64,000 nt of DNA. Source: Blastococcus sp. CPCC 205250. Its GTDB lineage: Bacteria; Actinomycetota; Actinomycetes; Mycobacteriales; Geodermatophilaceae. The notes beneath the pieces were generated by a model. The model had not been told where the DNA came from, did no database searches, and saw nothing but the letters and a program-made list of their open reading frames with translations. Where the stretch lies: assembly GCF_019799925.1 (NCBI RefSeq), contig NZ_JABGCG010000007.1, positions 248,001-312,000 of the forward strand. Reading direction: 5' to 3'. Shown piece by piece: positions 1-7,583 of the stretch (positions are counted from its first letter, which is position 1; the number at the start of each line of letters is the position of its first letter). The position numbers and the translations under genes were made by a program.

Positions 1-31
1 ACGCCGCGTCGGCGCACACGCTCGGGCTCCG

Positions 32-1711
32 TCAGAGGACGGCGAGCTCGGACTCCAGGTCGTCGAGCCCCAGGGAGCCCTGCGACAGCGCCGCCATGTG
101 CCACGCCCGGAGGTCGAAGTCCGCCCCGTGGGTGCGCCGCGCGGCCTCCCGCCCGGCCAGCCACGCGCGCTCGCCGAGCTTGTAGCTGATCGCCTGCCCC
201 GGCACCCCGAGGTAGCGCACCAGCTCGCTGTCGAGGAACGCCGTCGTGCTGCCGCTGTGCTCCCCGAGGAAGGCGCGCGCGAGCTCCGGCGTCCAGGGCC
301 GGCCGCGGTGCCCGGCGAGGACGCCGTCGGCGTCCGCGGGCACCGGCAGGCCCAGGTGCATGCCGAGGTCGACCACGACGCGCATGGCGCGCAGCTGCTG
401 CCCGTCCAGGTACCCCAGCCGCGCCCACGGCTCGGTGAAGTAGCCGAGCTCGTCCATCAGCCGCTCGGCGTAGAGGGCCCAGCCCTCGATGTCCGCGCCG
501 ACCATCCCGACCGACGTCTGGAAGGTCGACAGCCCATCGGCGCGCAGCACCCACTGCGCCAGCTGCAGGTGGTGACCCGGGACGCCCTCGTGGTACCAGA
601 TCGACACCAGGTCCCACAGCGGGAAGCGCTCGCGGCCGAGCACCGGCAGCCAGGTGCGCCCCGGCCGGGAGAAGTCCTGCGACGGCTGCGTGTAGTACGC
701 GCCGGCCGCGCTGCCCGGCGGGGAGACGACGGCCTCGACCCGGCGCAGCGGCGCGGCGATGTCGAAGTGCACGCCGTCGAGGGCGTCGATCGCACGGTCC
801 GTGACGCCCTGCAGGTACGCCCGCGTCGCCTCGACCCCCTCGACCGCCGGACCGTGCCGCTCCACCCAGCGCATCGCCTCGCGGGGTGAGCCGCTCGGGC
901 CGCCCAGCACCTCGCCGGCCGCCCGCCGCTGCTCGGTGAGCAGTCGGCGGTGCTCGTCCCAGCCGAACGCGTAGGCCTCCTCCAGCCGGGCGCCGGCGCC
1001 GAGGTCCGCGCCGGTCCAGCGGCGGGCGGCCAGGGCGTAGCGCTCGCGGCCCACGGCGTCCGGCGTGCCGTCGGCGCGGGGCAGGTACTCGTCGCGCAGG
1101 AAGTCCCGGACCTCGGCGACGGCCGCGTCCGCGGCCGCCGCGGCGGCGTCCAGGTCCCGGTGCAGCGCCGCCGGGCCGGCGGCGGCGAAGGTCGCGAACC
1201 ACGGGCCGGCCAGCCACGCGTCGAGCTGGCCGACGACGGTCGCGACCTGCCGGGGCGCCGCGCACAGGCCCCGGCCGGCGCCCTCGCGCAGCGTCGCGAC
1301 GTAGCCGCGGTAGGCCGCGGGCACCCGCGCCATCCGCCGGGCGAGGAGGGACCAGTCCTCCTCGGTCCCCGCCGGCATGAGCATGAAGACCTGCCGGATG
1401 GCGTGCACCGGGCTGAACAGGTGGGACAGCTCGCGCAGGCCCTCGCCGGCCTCGTGCACCGCCAGGTCGGCGGAGAGCCGCTCGCGCAGCAGCCGGGCGC
1501 AGCGCCGGGCGGCGGGGTCGGCCGCCGGGACGCCGGCCAGCTCACCGAGCGTCCGGCGGGCGAGCTCCGCCCGCGCCTCGAGCCCCTGCGGGCTGGGATC
1601 GGGCAGCCGGTCGGCGCCCTCCGCGGTCCCCAGCGAGGTCGCGACCAGCGGGTCGAGCTCGCAGAGCGCCGCGACGTACCGGTCGGCGACCTCCCGCGGG
1701 CCCCCGCTCAC
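32..1711 (-). CDS. DUF885 family protein, putative zinc peptidase
   Basis: The 559-residue protein belongs to the DUF885 family, large helical proteins thought to be metallopeptidases. A metal-binding HEGVPGHH motif lies at about residues 372-380, and the downstream helical segment with GWALYAERLMDE is also typical. The substrate is unknown. The GTG start at 1711 is chosen because it overlaps the stop of the upstream nitrobindin-like gene (GTGA), so the two are probably translationally coupled. The reading frame stays open further upstream, but that part is read in another frame by the neighbour and shows no family similarity. No signal peptide is visible, so a cytoplasmic location is likely. 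Family assignment is firm; peptidase activity is inferred from the motif. Confidence 0.88.
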   Translation of the reverse strand: MSGGPREVADRYVAALCELDPLVATSLGTAEGADRLPDPSPQGLEARAELARRTLGELAGVPAADPAARRCARLLRERLSADLAVHEAGEGLRELSHLFSPVHAIRQVFMLMPAGTEEDWSLLARRMARVPAAYRGYVATLREGAGRGLCAAPRQVATVVGQLDAWLAGPWFATFAAAGPAALHRDLDAAAAAADAAVAEVRDFLRDEYLPRADGTPDAVGRERYALAARRWTGADLGAGARLEEAYAFGWDEHRRLLTEQRRAAGEVLGGPSGSPREAMRWVERHGPAVEGVEATRAYLQGVTDRAIDALDGVHFDIAAPLRRVEAVVSPPGSAAGAYYTQPSQDFSRPGRTWLPVLGRERFPLWDLVSIWYHEGVPGHHLQLAQWVLRADGLSTFQTSVGMVGADIEGWALYAERLMDELGYFTEPWARLGYLDGQQLRAMRVVVDLGMHLGLPVPADADGVLAGHRGRPWTPELARAFLGEHSGSTTAFLDSELVRYLGVPGQAISYKLGERAWLAGREAARRTHGADFDLRAWHMAALSQGSLGLDDLESELAVL

Positions 1712-2241
1712 CGGAGGCGTTCGAGCCGCGCCGACATGGTGGGGCGCAGCGGCGCGTCGCCGGAGGCACGGTCGATGGCGTACATGAGCGCGCCCTCGAC
1801 GACGCCGTAGAGGCGCACGGCGCGGGTGACGTCCGGCCCGTCGGGCGTGTGCGCGAGGACGTCGGAGGTGAGCTCCCAGCTCGTCGTCGTCCGCGCCGTG
1901 CCGACGTAGAGCTCGACCAGCCCGGCCGGGTCGACGACGAGCAGCTCGACGCCGTCCTCCCCGCGGGGGCGCCAGAAGCCGGCCTCGCGGGCGTCCGGGC
2001 CGGCCGGGCGGCCGTCGTCGCCGATCAGCCAGGTCCGCGACTCGTAGGCCAGGAAGCCGCGGCCGTCGTGCGCGAACCGGACCCACTGGCCGAACCGCTG
2101 GTCGCCGCCGCCCCCGGCGCTCACGCCCTCGCCGTGCCACTCGCCGAGCAGCGGCAGCAGCGCGAGCAGCTCGTGCGCGACCTCGGGTCCGGACCGGACG
2201 TCGACGGTGTCCTCGACCGGCAGCTGCGTCGGCTCGCTCAC
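1708..2241 (-). CDS. Nitrobindin-like heme-binding beta-barrel protein
   Basis: The 177-residue protein resembles the nitrobindin/THAP4 C-terminal beta-barrel family (FABP-like, formerly DUF1794). It carries the N-terminal GEWHGEG motif (residues 33-39, family pattern GxWxGxG), a central stretch ESRTW and the AGFWRP segment, all typical of this fold. Family members bind heme and react with nitric oxide or peroxynitrite; that role here is inferred. A clear Shine-Dalgarno GAGGAGG precedes the GTG start at 2241. Its stop overlaps the start of the DUF885 gene, indicating a two-gene transcript. The physiological role is unknown. Confidence 0.8.
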   Translation of the reverse strand: MSEPTQLPVEDTVDVRSGPEVAHELLALLPLLGEWHGEGVSAGGGGDQRFGQWVRFAHDGRGFLAYESRTWLIGDDGRPAGPDAREAGFWRPRGEDGVELLVVDPAGLVELYVGTARTTTSWELTSDVLAHTPDGPDVTRAVRLYGVVEGALMYAIDRASGDAPLRPTMSARLERLR

Positions 2242-2314
2242 GACTCCTCCTCGCCGGCGCTCGTCGGCGCCGCGAGCGGCGCTGCTCTGCCCCTGGGTGA
2301 CCTCGCGAGCTCGG

Positions 2315-2419
2315 TCACCTCCGCGCCGCCCGGGGACCACGCGCGAGGCGGACGGCGCCGTACCCGCTGCCGAGGGCAGCCAGCGACGCCAGGGTGACGA
2401 GGACCCAGGCAGCGACCAT
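2315..2419 (-). CDS. Very small membrane protein (34 aa)
   Basis: A 34-codon frame starts at ATG 2419 and encodes a single hydrophobic segment (AAWVLVTLASLAALGSGYGA, residues 3-22) followed by a strongly basic tail rich in Arg. This N-out or N-in single-span layout is common for small actinobacterial membrane proteins. A weak purine stretch (GGTGAGG) precedes the ATG. It lies in the short gap between the SDR gene and the nitrobindin gene, on the same strand as both. No family is recognised. It could be a chance frame; only conservation in relatives would settle it. Confidence 0.4.
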   Translation of the reverse strand: MVAAWVLVTLASLAALGSGYGAVRLARGPRAARR

Positions 2420-2454
2420 GGGCCTCACCGTAGGACGCCGCCCCCCGCCGCCGC

Positions 2455-3384
2455 TCAGGCAGCCGCCGGCACGGCTCCCACGGTGGCCGCGGCGACCTGT
2501 GCCCACGGCGTCGCGGTGAGGCCGAAGGTCTCCGTCGTCGCGCTCGCCTCCATCAGGTACGGCTGGTCGAACTGGTGCCGGACGTCGACCACCTCCCGCA
2601 TCATCGGGGAGAGGACGCCGACCGCCCGCAGCACCGGCCACGGGATGCCGCTCACCGGCACCGCCGGGCGGCCGGCCGCGGCGCACAGGTCGGCGATCGC
2701 CTCGCGCTGCGACCGCGGCGGGCTGCTGGGCACGTGCCAGGCCCGGCCGAGGGCCCGCTCGTCGGTGCCGAGGGTGGCCAGCGTCTGCGCGACGTCGGGG
2801 ACGAAGCTCCAGGAGCGGGGCGCGTCGGGGTCGCCGACCACCCAGGCGCGGCGGCCGCTGCGCACCGCGGGCAGCTGGCGGGCCAGGTGGGAGCTCGCGG
2901 CCGGCACCCCGGGGCCCACGAAGTCCGCCGCGCGCGCCTCGGTCATCCGGATCCGGCCGGCCTTGGACGCGGCGAGGGCGTCGGCCCACATCCGGTTGCG
3001 GACCCGGCCCTTGGTGTCGCTGGCGGCCAGCGGGGTGTCCGGCGTCATGACGCCGGAGGGCCGCCCGTAGCCGTAGAGGTTGCCCATGGTCACGAGGACG
3101 GCGCCGGTGCGCTCGGCCGCGGTGAGCAGTGCGGCCGCCACCGGCGGCCAGTCGGTCGGCCAGCGGGAGTAGGGGGGGTTGACGGCGTTGTAGAGGGCCG
3201 CCGCGCCCCGGGCGGCCTCGGTGAGGGCCGCGGCGTCGGCGGCGTCCACGCGCCGGTGCTCGACCTCCGCGGTGGAGGTGCCTCCACTGCGGGAGAGCAC
3301 CCGCACCCGGTGTCCCCGGGCGACGAGCGCCCGCGCGGTCGTCGTCCCCACCGGACCCTTGCCCACGATCACGTGCAGTGCCAT
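2455..3384 (-). CDS. NAD(P)-dependent epimerase/SDR-type oxidoreductase
   Basis: The 309-residue protein begins with a Rossmann nucleotide-binding motif (VGKGPVGTTTA, residues 7-17) and reads like the extended short-chain dehydrogenase/NAD-dependent epimerase family, including a central YGYGRPSG segment. The substrate cannot be told from sequence. The ATG at 3384 puts the dinucleotide motif directly at the N terminus; an upstream GTG in the same frame would add about 30 residues overlapping the promoter. It is divergent from a TetR-family gene, and two copies of one palindrome lie in the gap, so repression by that TetR protein is likely. Confidence 0.82.
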   Translation of the reverse strand: MALHVIVGKGPVGTTTARALVARGHRVRVLSRSGGTSTAEVEHRRVDAADAAALTEAARGAAALYNAVNPPYSRWPTDWPPVAAALLTAAERTGAVLVTMGNLYGYGRPSGVMTPDTPLAASDTKGRVRNRMWADALAASKAGRIRMTEARAADFVGPGVPAASSHLARQLPAVRSGRRAWVVGDPDAPRSWSFVPDVAQTLATLGTDERALGRAWHVPSSPPRSQREAIADLCAAAGRPAVPVSGIPWPVLRAVGVLSPMMREVVDVRHQFDQPYLMEASATTETFGLTATPWAQVAAATVGAVPAAA

Positions 3385-3405
3385 GCCGGCCTCCTGTCGA
3401 CGTCC

Positions 3406-3420
3406 GAGAGCGGTGCTCTC
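3406..3420. promoter_or_regulatory. Operator palindrome 1 of SDR/TetR divergent region
   Basis: GAGAGCGGTGCTCTC is a perfect inverted repeat (6-bp arms, 3-bp centre). Its core AGAGCRGTGCTC (3407-3418) recurs at 3461-3472. It lies between the SDR start and a TTGACC hexamer on the minus strand, so a bound repressor would block SDR transcription. Binding by the adjacent TetR protein is inferred. Confidence 0.6.
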
Positions 3421-3460
3421 GGTGTGGAGCGACCGTCGCACAGCCGTCGGCGGCCGGTCA

Positions 3461-3472
3461 AGAGCAGTGCTC
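3461..3472. promoter_or_regulatory. Operator palindrome 2 of SDR/TetR divergent region
   Basis: AGAGCAGTGCTC contains the perfect palindrome GAGCA-G-TGCTC and matches operator 1 at 11 of 12 positions. It abuts a TTGACC sequence (minus strand, 3461-3456) that could be the -35 element of the SDR promoter. It is also just upstream of the TetR gene, so it may serve autoregulation. The 54-bp spacing places both sites about five helical turns apart. Confidence 0.6.
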
Positions 3473-3512
3473 ACACTTGTGCGCAGTGTTCACCGAGCGG
3501 CATCATCACCAC

Positions 3513-4214
3513 GTGCCCACTGCCCGCGAGCGCGTCCGCACCGAGATCACCGCCGAGATCACCGACGCGGCCCGGCGGCAGCTGGCCGAGGTCGGCGCGG
3601 CGGCGCTGTCGCTGCGGGCGGTCGCCCGCGAGCTCGGCATGGCCTCCTCGGCGCTCTACCGGTACTTCCCGAGCCGCGACGAGCTGCTCACCCGGCTGAT
3701 CATCGACGGGTACGACGCGCTGGGGGCCACCGCCGAGACCGCCGACGACCCGACGGCCGCACCCCGGGAGCGGTGGCTGGCCGTCTGCCGGGCCGTCCGC
3801 GCGTGGGCGCTGGCCCATCCGCACGAGTACGCGCTGCTGTACGGCTCCCCCGTGCCCGGCTACTCGGCACCGCAGGACACCGTCCCCTCGGCCTCGCGGG
3901 TCGGCGTCGTCCTGGGGCGCGTGCTCGGCGACGCGGCCCGCGCCGGCGCCCTCCCCGAGGCCGGCGGCGGCGCCCTCCCCGAGGCCGGCGGCGGGGACGA
4001 CCCGCGGGTCGTCACCCCGGAGGCCGTCGCCATCCTCGGCGGGGAGCACCCGGCGCTCGACGACGCCGTGCGGGTCCGCGCCCTGCTGGCCTGGAGCTCG
4101 GTCTACGGGACGATCAGCTTCGAGCTGTTCGGCCACCTCGTCGGCTCCGTCGCCGACGGGGACCGGTACTTCGACCGCGCGATGACCGAGCTGGCCCGCA
4201 TGATGGGCCTCTGA
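3513..4214 (+). CDS. TetR/AcrR family transcriptional regulator
   Basis: The 233-residue protein has an N-terminal TetR helix-turn-helix (SLRAVARELGMASSALYRYF, about residues 33-52) and a C-terminal ligand domain of the type seen in TetR proteins with a conserved WxxxCRAVRAW region. GTG 3513 is the preferred start; an in-frame GTG at 3486 would add a His-rich tail. It probably represses the divergent SDR gene and itself through the two AGAGCRGTGCTC palindromes. The inserted loop contains a perfect 8-residue duplication (ALPEAGGG twice) caused by a 24-bp tandem repeat at 3948-3995. The inducer is unknown. Confidence 0.88.
   Translation: MPTARERVRTEITAEITDAARRQLAEVGAAALSLRAVARELGMASSALYRYFPSRDELLTRLIIDGYDALGATAETADDPTAAPRERWLAVCRAVRAWALAHPHEYALLYGSPVPGYSAPQDTVPSASRVGVVLGRVLGDAARAGALPEAGGGALPEAGGGDDPRVVTPEAVAILGGEHPALDDAVRVRALLAWSSVYGTISFELFGHLVGSVADGDRYFDRAMTELARMMGL
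3948..3995 (+). repeat. 24-bp tandem duplication inside TetR gene
   Basis: Two adjacent 24-bp copies (3948-3971 and 3972-3995) differ only at the last base and encode ALPEAGGG twice in a loop of the ligand-binding domain. The frame is kept. This looks like a recent slippage event and may vary between strains. Confidence 0.85.
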
Positions 4215-4252
4215 CGCGGGCGCCTCCCCCGCCACCCTCGGACGACGTCCGT

Positions 4253-6040
4253 GTGCCCGGCGCCGGGCCACGGGGTAGGGCCCCGGCGGGCGTCGGGCAG
4301 GCTGTCCCGCGACGGAGGCACGACCGAGGAGGGGTCATCGAGCAGCGCGGTACAGGTTCCGGGGCGGCCCCCGCGTGGTTCCGGGCACTGCGCCGGCACC
4401 CCCACCTCCTGGCCGCGGTCTGCGCCCCCGACGGCACGGTGCTCGACGCGAGCGAGCCGGCCGTCGAGGGCTGCGGGTACACCCGGGCGGAGGTCGTCGG
4501 CCGGCCGGTCTGGGACGTCCCCTGGTCGGCGGGCCGGCCCGAGGGGCGCGACCGGCTCCGGCAGCGGTTCCTGCAGGTGGCCGCGGGTGGCGACCCGGTA
4601 CGGGCCGCCGTGGGGTGCGCACGGGCCGACGGCACGGTGCGGACCCTCGACCTCACCCTGTACCGCGTCGACGCCGGTACCGCCGCCGAGACGGCCGGCG
4701 AGGCAGCCGGCGAGGCACACCTGCTCCTCGCCGGCCTCGACACCTCCGACCGGCCCACCGACGCGGCGCTGGCCGAGCGCAGCCGCGACCTGGCGGCGCT
4801 GCGCGAGGTGGAGGCCGAGCTGTCACGGGCGCTGGCCCGCTCCGAGCGGGTGCTGGCCAACGTCGCCGACGGCATCTACGGCCTGGACGCCGACGGCCGG
4901 GTGGAGTTCGTCAACGCCGCCGCCGTGTCCATCACCGGCTACGCCGCCGACGTCCAGCTGGGCATGGACCAGCACGCGGTGCTCCACGACCGCCGCCCCG
5001 ACGGCACGCCCTACCCCCGCACGGAGTGCCCCGTCTGGCGGGCGCTGGTCACCGGCCGCACCGTGGTCGCCGACGAGGAGGCCTTCTGGCGCAGCGACGG
5101 CACCGCCGTGCCGGTCACGCTGATCGCCGTCCCGACGGTCGAGGACGGCGCCGTCACCGGCGTGGTCGTCTCGTTCCGCGACCTGACCGACCGGCTCGCC
5201 GCCCGGCGCCAGGCCGACGAGCTCGCCCGGCTCAGCCAGCGTGCGGCGGCGGAGAAGGCGCTGTCGGACCGGCTGCAGCAGGCGCTGCTCACGCCTCCTC
5301 CCGAGCCGGACCACCTGCACGTCGTGGTCCGCTACCGGCCGGCCGCCCACGAGGCACAGGTGGGCGGCGACTGGTATGACGCCTTCCTCCAGCCCGACGG
5401 CGCGACCATGCTCGTCGTGGGGGACGTCGTCGGCCACGACAGCGACGCCGCCGCGGCCATGGGCCAGCTCCGGGGGCTGGTGCGCGCGCTGGCGTACTCC
5501 ACCGAGGAGGCCCCCGCCGACGTCCTCCGGCGGGTCGAGCGCACCGCGCGCGGGCTGGCCGTGAGCACGATGGCCACCGCCGTCCTCGCCCGCATCGAGC
5601 GGCGTCCGGACGAACCGGTGTCCGGGGTGCGCCGGCTGCGGTGGAGCAACGCCGGGCACCTGCCCCCGCTGCTGCTGCACGCCGACGGGTCCACCGAGTA
5701 CCTGGCCACCCGGCCGGATCTCATGCTCGGCATCGACCCGGAGGCGCGCCGCACCGACCACGTGCACGACCTGCCCGACGGCTCCACGCTGCTGCTGGTC
5801 ACCGACGGGCTGGTGGAGCGCCGCGGCAGCGACCTCGACGAGGGGCTCGCGGCACTGCGGGCGGCGCTGGCCGACCTCGGCGGCCGGCCGCTGGACGAGC
5901 TGTGCGACCGCCTGCTCGACCGGCTCCTGCCGGAGGAGGGCACCGACGACGTCGCCCTGGTCGCCGTCCGCGCCCACCCCGAGGACCGGCCCCGCCCGCC
6001 GGAGGCAGGGCCCAACCGGCTGCCCCCGGACCTCGGCTGA
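4253..6040 (+). CDS. PAS-PAS-PP2C (SpoIIE-type) serine phosphatase
   Basis: The protein carries two PAS domains (roughly residues 40-145 and 195-310), a short coiled-coil linker, and a C-terminal PP2C/SpoIIE phosphatase domain. The metal-binding signatures VGGDWYDAF (near residue 369) and VVGDVVGHD (near 390), plus a GTDDVALVAVR end, indicate an active enzyme. Such RsbU/RsbP-like proteins dephosphorylate anti-anti-sigma factors in response to a sensed signal; that partner is not nearby. Start choice is uncertain. GTG 4253 is the first canonical codon but has no Shine-Dalgarno sequence, whereas a strong GAGGAGGGG sits directly before an in-frame ATC at 4337. Both choices keep PAS1 intact. Confidence 0.85.
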   Translation: MPGAGPRGRAPAGVGQAVPRRRHDRGGVIEQRGTGSGAAPAWFRALRRHPHLLAAVCAPDGTVLDASEPAVEGCGYTRAEVVGRPVWDVPWSAGRPEGRDRLRQRFLQVAAGGDPVRAAVGCARADGTVRTLDLTLYRVDAGTAAETAGEAAGEAHLLLAGLDTSDRPTDAALAERSRDLAALREVEAELSRALARSERVLANVADGIYGLDADGRVEFVNAAAVSITGYAADVQLGMDQHAVLHDRRPDGTPYPRTECPVWRALVTGRTVVADEEAFWRSDGTAVPVTLIAVPTVEDGAVTGVVVSFRDLTDRLAARRQADELARLSQRAAAEKALSDRLQQALLTPPPEPDHLHVVVRYRPAAHEAQVGGDWYDAFLQPDGATMLVVGDVVGHDSDAAAAMGQLRGLVRALAYSTEEAPADVLRRVERTARGLAVSTMATAVLARIERRPDEPVSGVRRLRWSNAGHLPPLLLHADGSTEYLATRPDLMLGIDPEARRTDHVHDLPDGSTLLLVTDGLVERRGSDLDEGLAALRAALADLGGRPLDELCDRLLDRLLPEEGTDDVALVAVRAHPEDRPRPPEAGPNRLPPDLG

Positions 6041-6067
6041 GCACCAACGGGAGGCCGCGGACGCGAC

Positions 6068-6101
6068 AGCGCCCCTCCCGGCCCGAGCCGGGAGGGGCGC
6101 T
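6068..6101. terminator. Bidirectional hairpin terminator
   Basis: A perfect 15-bp GC-rich stem (6068-6082 with 6087-6101) closed by the loop CCGA sits between the convergent ends of the PP2C gene and sseC. There is no T-tract on either side, as is common for actinobacterial terminators. Confidence 0.8.
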
Positions 6102-6105
6102 GCTG

Positions 6106-6393
6106 TCACTCGATGACGAGCGTGGTCTCGTTCAGGCCGACCTCGGCGTCGACGAGGCGCTCGCCCTTGCCCACCTGGGCCAGCGAGCGGAGCTTCCACT
6201 TACCCGGGGCGGCGAAGAAGCGGAACTCACCCTCCGGGCTGGTGACCACCTCGGCGGTGAACTCGTCGGTCCCGTCCAGCAGCCGGACGTAGGCCCCGGC
6301 GACCGGCGCACCGTCGTGCCACACCTGGCCCTGGATCACCGTCTGGGTGCCGACGTCGATGAGGGTGTTGCCCTGCTTGGGTGCTGCGCACAT
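6106..6393 (-). CDS. sseC: SseC, DUF1416 protein
   Basis: The 95-residue protein matches the DUF1416/SseC family found next to rhodanese genes in actinobacteria. It has the transthyretin-like beta-sandwich pattern (QGQVWHDGAPVAGAYVRLLD, then an SPEGEFRF turn and a GKWKLR strand). Its biochemical role is not established; it is presumed to act in sulfur-compound metabolism with the sulfurtransferase. It follows the rhodanese gene by 11 bp on the same strand, so both are on one transcript controlled by the upstream polycysteine leader. The same gene order (rhodanese then sseC) occurs in Mycobacterium (cysA2-sseC2). Confidence 0.92.
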   Translation of the reverse strand: MCAAPKQGNTLIDVGTQTVIQGQVWHDGAPVAGAYVRLLDGTDEFTAEVVTSPEGEFRFFAAPGKWKLRSLAQVGKGERLVDAEVGLNETTLVIE

Positions 6394-6404
6394 GTCGGAT
6401 CAGC

Positions 6405-7232
6405 TCACTTCTCGATCGGGACGCCGACGAGCGAGCCGTACTCGACCCAGCTGCCGTCGTAGTTCTTGACGTTCTGCTTGCCGAGCAGCTCCTGCAGCAC
6501 GAACCAGGTGTGGCTCGACCGCTCGCCGATGCGGCAGTAGGCGATGGTCGGCTTGCTGTCGTCGAAGCCCTGCTCGGCGTAGAGCGCCGCCAGCTGCTCG
6601 TCGGACTTGAACGTGCCGTCCTCGTTGGCCGCCTTGCTCCACGGGATGTTGATCGCCGTGGGCACGTGGCCCGGCCGCTGGGACTGCTCCTGGGGCAGGT
6701 GCGCGGGGGCCAGGATCTTGCCGGAGAACTCGTCGGGCGAGCGGACGTCGACGAGGTTCGCGCTGCCGATCGAGGAGACGACCTCGTCGCGGAAGGCACG
6801 GATCGACAGGTCGGGCTCGCCGGCGCGGTACTGCGTGCCCGGACGCTCCACGGTGTCCTTGGACAGCGGGCGACCGTCGAGCTCCCACTTCTTGCGGCCG
6901 CCGTCCATGAGCTTGACGTCCTGGTGGCCGTAGATCTTGAAGTACCAGTAGGCGTAGGCGGCGAACCAGTTGTTGTTGCCGCCGTACAGCACCACGGTGT
7001 CGTCGTTGCCGATGCCCTTGGCCGACATCAGGGACTCGAACGCGGACTTGTTGATGTAGTCGCGGCGCAGCGGGTCCTGGAGGTCGGACTTCCAGTCCAG
7101 CTTGACGGCGCCCTCGATGTGGCCGCCGTCGTAGGCGCTGGCGTCCTCGTCGACCTCGACGAGGACCAGGCCCTGGTCACCGAGGTGCTCCTGGACCCAG
7201 TCGACGGGAACGAGTACGTCGTTTCGGCTCAT
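6405..7232 (-). CDS. sseA: Thiosulfate sulfurtransferase (two-domain rhodanese)
   Basis: The 275-residue enzyme has two rhodanese domains and transfers sulfane sulfur from thiosulfate to an acceptor. The active loop CRIGERSS places the catalytic cysteine at about residue 233, in the second domain; the first domain is structural. The length and sequence match the mycobacterial CysA2/CysA3/SseA group (also annotated cysA). ATG 7232 is preceded by a strong GGGAGGA Shine-Dalgarno sequence. A 260-nt untranslated stretch separates it from a short Cys-rich leader ORF, which suggests attenuation or ribosome-site sequestration by cysteine supply. The gene lies upstream of sseC. Confidence 0.93.
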   Translation of the reverse strand: MSRNDVLVPVDWVQEHLGDQGLVLVEVDEDASAYDGGHIEGAVKLDWKSDLQDPLRRDYINKSAFESLMSAKGIGNDDTVVLYGGNNNWFAAYAYWYFKIYGHQDVKLMDGGRKKWELDGRPLSKDTVERPGTQYRAGEPDLSIRAFRDEVVSSIGSANLVDVRSPDEFSGKILAPAHLPQEQSQRPGHVPTAINIPWSKAANEDGTFKSDEQLAALYAEQGFDDSKPTIAYCRIGERSSHTWFVLQELLGKQNVKNYDGSWVEYGSLVGVPIEK

Positions 7233-7268
7233 GGGGGGTGTTCCTCCCTGTGGTGGGTGTGCGTGCGG

Positions 7269-7433
7269 TCAGGCGGTGCGGGCGAGCGGTGCGGTCCGTG
7301 CGGCCCGCCGGAGGTGCAGGTCGGACCCGCGGCCCGGGCGAGAGCCCGTGGCCACGTCGAACGGGGCCGCCGGGGCGGGGAGCCCGGCGGGGCGGAGGCC
7401 GCGCACGTCGACGTCGTGGTGCGCACGGGACAT
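7269..7433 (-). CDS. Possible 54-aa ORF in sseA leader region
   Basis: An ATG at 7433 opens a 54-codon frame (MSRAHHDVDVRGLRP at the N terminus, Arg/Ala-rich afterwards) that ends at 7269, 36 bp before the rhodanese start. A GGAGAG lies about 11 nt upstream of the ATG. No family or membrane segment is seen and the composition is like that of chance frames in GC-rich DNA. It may instead be part of the structured 5' UTR that couples the polycysteine leader to sseA. Confidence 0.2.
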   Translation of the reverse strand: MSRAHHDVDVRGLRPAGLPAPAAPFDVATGSRPGRGSDLHLRRAARTAPLARTA

Positions 7434-7491
7434 GGCGGAAGGGACTCTCCGGACGGCGGTCAGGGCGCGTCTGGGCGGGCGGGGCCTGCCC

Positions 7492-7566
7492 TCAGGGAGT
7501 CGGACACAGGCAGCTGCCGACGCGGCACAGGTCGACTGTGCGGCGAGAGGTCAGCATGAGGCCCAC
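7492..7566 (-). CDS. Leaderless polycysteine leader peptide of sseA-sseC operon
   Basis: A 24-codon frame starts at GTG 7566 (or ATG 7557) and ends in RRTVDLCRVGSCLCPTP, with three cysteines within eight residues. The core RRTVDLxRVxSxxC is the known actinobacterial putative-leader-peptide pattern found before sulfur genes. A -10 hexamer TACCCT (minus strand, 7578-7573) lies 6 nt before the GTG, so transcription probably begins at the start codon and the ORF is translated from a leaderless mRNA. The related mycobacterial leader Ms5788A sits at the same locus and acts as a cysteine-responsive attenuator. Here the mechanism is inferred: slow translation at Cys codons would expose the sseA ribosome site. 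Confidence 0.78.
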   Translation of the reverse strand: MGLMLTSRRTVDLCRVGSCLCPTP

Positions 7567-7572
7567 GGGGCG

Positions 7573-7578
7573 AGGGTA
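7573..7578 (-). promoter_or_regulatory. -10 hexamer of sseA leader promoter
   Basis: TACCCT on the minus strand lies 6 nt upstream of GTG 7566. This is the TANNNT spacing expected for a leaderless transcript. No convincing -35 element is seen. Confidence 0.55.
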
Positions 7579-7583
7579 ACCGA

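Noticed and set aside
98..889. Long open frames opposite the DUF885 gene, and similar long antisense frames opposite the hrpA, pstA, LCP and GGDEF-EAL genes
   Set aside because: GC-rich third positions create long antisense frames; their translations are Arg/Pro/Gly/Ala or His/Gln-rich without domain motifs, while the opposite strand encodes clear families.
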